NCBI GenBank assembly: GCA_934631025.1
Contig: CAKTXR010000076.1
Coordinates: forward strand, 1 to 10,233
DNA: 10,233 nucleotides
Reading direction: 5' to 3'
Source: an uncultured Clostridia bacterium
GTDB taxonomy: Bacteria; Bacillota; Clostridia; Christensenellales; Aristaeellaceae
The translations under genes were made by a program, and so were the position numbers. Position 1 is the first letter of the stretch. Every line of letters starts with the position of its first letter. The notes below the pieces were generated by a model. That model had not been told where the DNA came from and did no database searches. It was given only the letters and a program-made list of their open reading frames with translations. Positions 7,781 through 10,233 of the stretch are shown one piece after another.

Positions 7781-7884
7781 AAGCATTGGTTAACATATTC
7801 TAACATGGGGATTTACGATGGCAAAGCCCCGTTCAGCGCGTCTGGGAACTGGGCAGGGACGAGCATGGACGGCTCATAACCGCC

Positions 7885-8589
7885 GTGCTGCTGGCGGTGC
7901 TCGGCGCGGTGGGCGGCGTCGCGCTCTGTTTCGCGGCGGCGAAGATCATCGTGCTGCTCATTGCGGGCGAGAAGGCGCTGGGCGCTTATGCGCCGTGGCT
8001 TCTGGCGGCGCTGGCCGGCTATCTTCTGCGCACGCTGCTGTATAACGGCGCGCTGTCCATATCGCACAGGGCGACGTTCAGCATCCTCAAGACCATCCGG
8101 CAGAAGCTGCTCGCAAAGCTGCCGCGGCTGTTGCTGGGTACGGTGATGGATACCTCCAGCGGTCATTTGAAGGAGGTCATCGTGGATCAGGTGGAGAGCA
8201 TGGGGACGACGCTGGCGCATCTCTTTCCGGAGATGACGGCCAACATCGCCGCGCCGCTGCTCACGGTGGTCTATCTGTCCGCGCTGGACTGGCGGCTGGC
8301 GCTTTTGTCGCTGGCGGTGTTCCCTGTGGCGTTTATGTTCATGATGATGGTCATGGGCAGCTACGCCAAGGACTATGACGGCGCGGTCAAGGCCACGAAC
8401 GTCATGAGCGGCGCGATGATTGAGTACATCAACGGCATCGAGGTCATCAAGGCGTTCAATCAGGGCAAGAAGTCTTACGGCCGCCTGATCGACAAGGTGC
8501 GCGCCAACGCGCGTATTATTACGACTGGATGCGGCGCAGTCAGCTGGGAATGTCCATGGCCTACGCCTTTTTTCCGGCGCAGATGCTGA
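7885..8589 (+). pseudogene. Membrane-domain fragment of the broken ABC exporter
   Basis: This is the longest uninterrupted stretch of the transmembrane part; the nominal GTG start at 7885 lies inside the coding sequence, since the same frame is open back to 7804 and still encodes exporter sequence from 7831. Hydrophobic segments are visible at LLAVLGAVGGVALCFAAAKI, PWLLAALAGYLLRTLLY, AAPLLTVVYLSAL and LALLSLAVFPVAFMFMMMV. The segments RQKLLAKLPRLLLG and IEVIKAFNQGKKSY match the intracellular-loop and coupling-helix regions of type I exporters. The last 25 or so residues, from IITTGCGAV on, are out-of-frame sequence after the lesion near 8513. The remaining two helices (AQMLTVLPVGWLFYL and TFVTVIILALGM) are encoded at about 8514-8682 in another frame. 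Confidence 0.85.
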
Positions 8590-8679
8590 CGGTGCTGCCC
8601 GTGGGCTGGCTGTTCTATCTGAACGGCTCGCTGACGGCCGAGACGTTCGTGACTGTGATCATACTGGCGCTGGGCATGT

Positions 8680-9369
8680 CTGAAGGACGTGTCCGTGACG
8701 CTGGGCGATAAGACCACCACGGCGATCGTCGGCCTGTCCGGCAGCGGCAAGACCACGTTCTGCAACCTCATCGCCCGCTTCTGGGATGTGGATCAGGACA
8801 GCATAAGGATCGGCGGCAGCGACGTGCGCGATTACACGCTGGAATCGCTGATGGATCAGATCAGCATTGTGTTCCAGAACGTCTATCTCTTTGCCGATAC
8901 GATCGAGAACAACATCAAATTCGGCTGCCCGAACGCTACGCACGCTCAGGTGGTCGAGGCGGCGAAGAAGGCCTGTAGTGACGATTTTATTGAAGACCTG
9001 CCCAAGGGCTACGACACGGTGATCGGCGAGGGCGGCGCAAGCCTGTCCGGCGGCGAAAAGCAGCGCATTTCCATCGCCCGCGCCATGCTGAAGGACGCGC
9101 CCATCGTCATACTCGACGAGGCCACCGCCAACGTTGATCCGGAAAACGAGGACCGGCTGCAAAGGACCATCGAGGCGCTGACCGGCGGCAAGACCATCAT
9201 CATGATCGCGCATAGGCTCAAGACCGTCAAAAACGCCGATCAGATACTGGTCGTCGATCACGGCGAGATCGTGCAGCAGGGGCGGCCCGAGACGCTGATC
9301 AATCAGAAGGGCGTCTATGCGGACTTCGTCGGCAGCAAGCGGGAGACTGTCGGCTGGAAGCTGAAATAA
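8680..9369 (+). pseudogene. ATPase-domain fragment of the broken ABC exporter
   Basis: Open from CTG 8680 (LKDVSVTLGDK) to TAA 9367-9369; the first usable start is GTG at 8689, giving 226 residues, with no Shine-Dalgarno site. Motifs are complete and correctly spaced: Walker A GLSGSGKTT (8731-8757), Q-loop glutamine in IVFQN (8875-8877), ABC signature LSGGEKQ (9043-9063), Walker B IVILDE (9103-9120) and the switch histidine in IAHR (9211-9213). The A-loop aromatic residue and first strands that should precede LKDVS are absent. If translated alone it would be an ATPase domain without its adenine-stacking loop, so activity is doubtful. Confidence 0.85.
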
Positions 9370-9392
9370 CATCCCAAACATTGCGCTATGAG

Positions 9393-9430
9393 CGCCGGCG
9401 GCTCGCTGAGACGGGCTGCCGGCGTTTTCT
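9393..9430 (+). terminator. Strong intrinsic terminator after the ABC exporter
   Basis: A 13-bp G+C-rich stem pairs 9393-9405 with 9412-9424, including two G-T wobbles, around the 6-base loop CTGAGA, and is followed at once by TTTTCT. It lies 24 bases after the exporter stop. It separates the degraded region from the phosphodiesterase gene, which has its own promoter just downstream. Confidence 0.88.
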
Positions 9431-9440
9431 GCGGCGCGGC

Positions 9441-9469
9441 TTGCCGGCGCGTGGGCGATATGCTATAAT
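9441..9469 (+). promoter_or_regulatory. Sigma-A type promoter of the phosphodiesterase gene
   Basis: TTGCCG (9441-9446), a 17-base spacer, and a perfect TATAAT (9464-9469) preceded by TGC, which makes an extended -10 box. The expected start of transcription is about 9475-9477, giving a leader of about 63 bases before ATG 9539. No operator repeat is obvious, so expression may be constitutive. Confidence 0.88.
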
Positions 9470-9538
9470 GGGTGCAGAAGGCGCGTGCCCCCAATCGGAC
9501 GCGCGCTCACAGATGTTTACATAGAGGAAGGTATCGTT

Positions 9539-10233
9539 ATGCGCAATATCAACGGACATTCCGTCATGCTTCAGGCGCATCGGGGCGACAGCGCCCAGTG
9601 CCCCGAAAACACCATGGCCGCTTTTCGCAGCGCCGTGGCGCATCGCTTCGATCTGATTGAGCTGGATCCCAAGTTCACGCGCGATAATCAGTGTGTGATT
9701 CTGCACGACCGCACGATCGCCCGCACGGGGCGCGATGCGGAGGGCCGTTCCGCCGATATGCCGATCGCCGAAATGACGCTGGCCGAGGCGCGCGCCTATG
9801 AGTACGGCGGCTGGTTCGGCGCGCAGTTTGCCGGCGAGCCGCTCCCTCTGCTGGAGGAAGCGCTGCGCTTTGCCCATGAAAATCATATCGCCGTCAAGAT
9901 TGACAATGTGATCGAGTCCTTCACGAGCGAGCAGACCGCGATCCTGATGGACGTCGTTGAAAAGAGCGGCGCGGCGGACGTGACCGGCTTTACCTGCACG
10001 CGGCCGGACTATGCGGCTGTCGTGACGGCGCGTTTTCCGAAGGCGACGATCCACTATGACGGCGCGCCGGACGAGGAGAGTCTCCGCGCCATGGCCGGCG
10101 TGCTGAAGGAGAACCCGCTCGTGGTGTGGCTGCGCTATCCCAACCGCCAGACCGGCTGGTGCAAAACGCCGCCCGCCAGCGAGGAAAGCGCGGCGTTCGT
10201 GCGGCGCATGGGCGCGAAGGTGGGGCTGTGGAT
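9539..10233 (+). CDS. Glycerophosphodiester phosphodiesterase family protein (3' end outside window)
   Basis: Start ATG 9539 has AGGAAGG at 9525-9531, 7 bases upstream; 231 residues are present and the frame runs off the window. The family hydrolyses glycerophosphodiesters to glycerol-3-phosphate and an alcohol, using a TIM barrel and a divalent metal. Visible motifs: HRG (14-16) and ENT (23-25) of the first conserved block, then E41 and D43 in IELDPKFT as metal ligands, and the second catalytic histidine H56 in ILHDRTIARTG. PLLEEAL (102-109) is the usual start of the next helix. The following strand reads IAVKIDN (117-123), where classical members have an IEIK-like strand whose Glu binds the metal, so the third ligand appears to be replaced or displaced. 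There is no signal peptide, so a cytoplasmic location is expected. It is transcribed from its own promoter and is not linked to the ABC remnant. Family confident; exact substrate unknown. Confidence 0.93.
   Translation, partial: MRNINGHSVMLQAHRGDSAQCPENTMAAFRSAVAHRFDLIELDPKFTRDNQCVILHDRTIARTGRDAEGRSADMPIAEMTLAEARAYEYGGWFGAQFAGEPLPLLEEALRFAHENHIAVKIDNVIESFTSEQTAILMDVVEKSGAADVTGFTCTRPDYAAVVTARFPKATIHYDGAPDEESLRAMAGVLKENPLVVWLRYPNRQTGWCKTPPASEESAAFVRRMGAKVGLW

Larger units (their letters stand above)
7818..9369 (+). pseudogene. Degraded ABC exporter (fused membrane and ATPase domains)
   Basis: An exporter half-transporter of the MdlB/COG1132 type, whose intact relatives pump a substrate across the cytoplasmic membrane as dimers. 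Three lesions break it. (1) After ATG 7818 (GGGGA at 7807-7811) the frame reads MAKP and then shifts at the C-run 7827-7830; with one C fewer it continues VQRVWELGRDEHGRLITAV. (2) Near 8513 one base is missing: the sequence leaves the membrane-domain frame after NAR, and YYYDWMRRSQLGMSMAY continues in another frame. (3) At about 8679-8682 the last membrane helix (ILALGMSE) is joined out of frame to LKDVSVTLGDKTTTAIVG, so the linker, A-loop and first strands of the ATPase domain are gone. The two halves sum to about 515 residues against roughly 580 for intact relatives. All later ATPase motifs are intact. No partner half-transporter is visible in the window. Substrate unknown. Confidence 0.88.

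Noticed and set aside
7791..7806. Direct repeat TAACAT at 7791-7796 and 7801-7806 before the ABC exporter, possible target-site duplication
   Set aside because: Six bases in A+T-rich sequence with only 4 bases between them; no mobile-element ends or transposase sequence nearby. Chance is sufficient.
7818..8045. A 75-codon frame starting MAKPRSARLG as an independent gene
   Set aside because: After the first four codons it is an out-of-frame reading of the ABC exporter's membrane domain; the start and ribosome site belong to the exporter, with a frameshift at the C-run.

Overview
The window looks like a piece of chromosome from a high-G+C member of the Clostridia (Bacillota), probably host-associated. 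The reasons are strong Shine-Dalgarno sites, a textbook TTGnnn/TATAAT promoter, G+C-rich codon use in most genes, and a very large secreted BspA-type leucine-rich-repeat protein with Listeria-Bacteroides (InlB B) repeats and bacterial Ig-like (BIG2) domains. The genus cannot be fixed from the sequence.

Layout, all plus strand. Positions 1-159 hold the C-terminal end of an unrecognised gene. Positions 160-562 are a roughly 400-base intergenic region with two hairpins and a strongly A+T-rich stretch just upstream of the giant gene. Positions 563-7576 encode a 2337-residue secreted protein with this order: signal peptide, LRR cap, an unassigned beta-rich domain of about 370 residues, four modules of (InlB B repeat + cap + LRR block), two BIG2 domains, and a terminal LRR. 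It has no recognisable wall anchor. Positions 7628-7780 hold a 50-codon frame with a signal peptide and a single LRR, which looks like the stump of a second protein of the same kind. Positions 7818-9369 hold an ABC exporter (fused membrane and ATPase domains) broken by two single-base frameshifts and an internal deletion that removed the linker and the start of the ATPase domain. A strong intrinsic terminator (9393-9430) ends that unit. A near-consensus promoter (9441-9469) then drives a glycerophosphodiester phosphodiesterase family gene that runs off the window end.

The genes do not form an obvious pathway. The giant protein is probably a surface or extracellular adhesin or binding protein. 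The two genes behind it appear to be decaying, so 7577-9369 reads as a region of gene loss between two intact genes. The most interesting material is inside the giant gene: a domain I cannot assign, and four long tandem super-repeats (2603-3991) whose conserved frame carries two loops of variable length and sequence, on a stretch that is visibly more A+T-rich than the rest of the gene.
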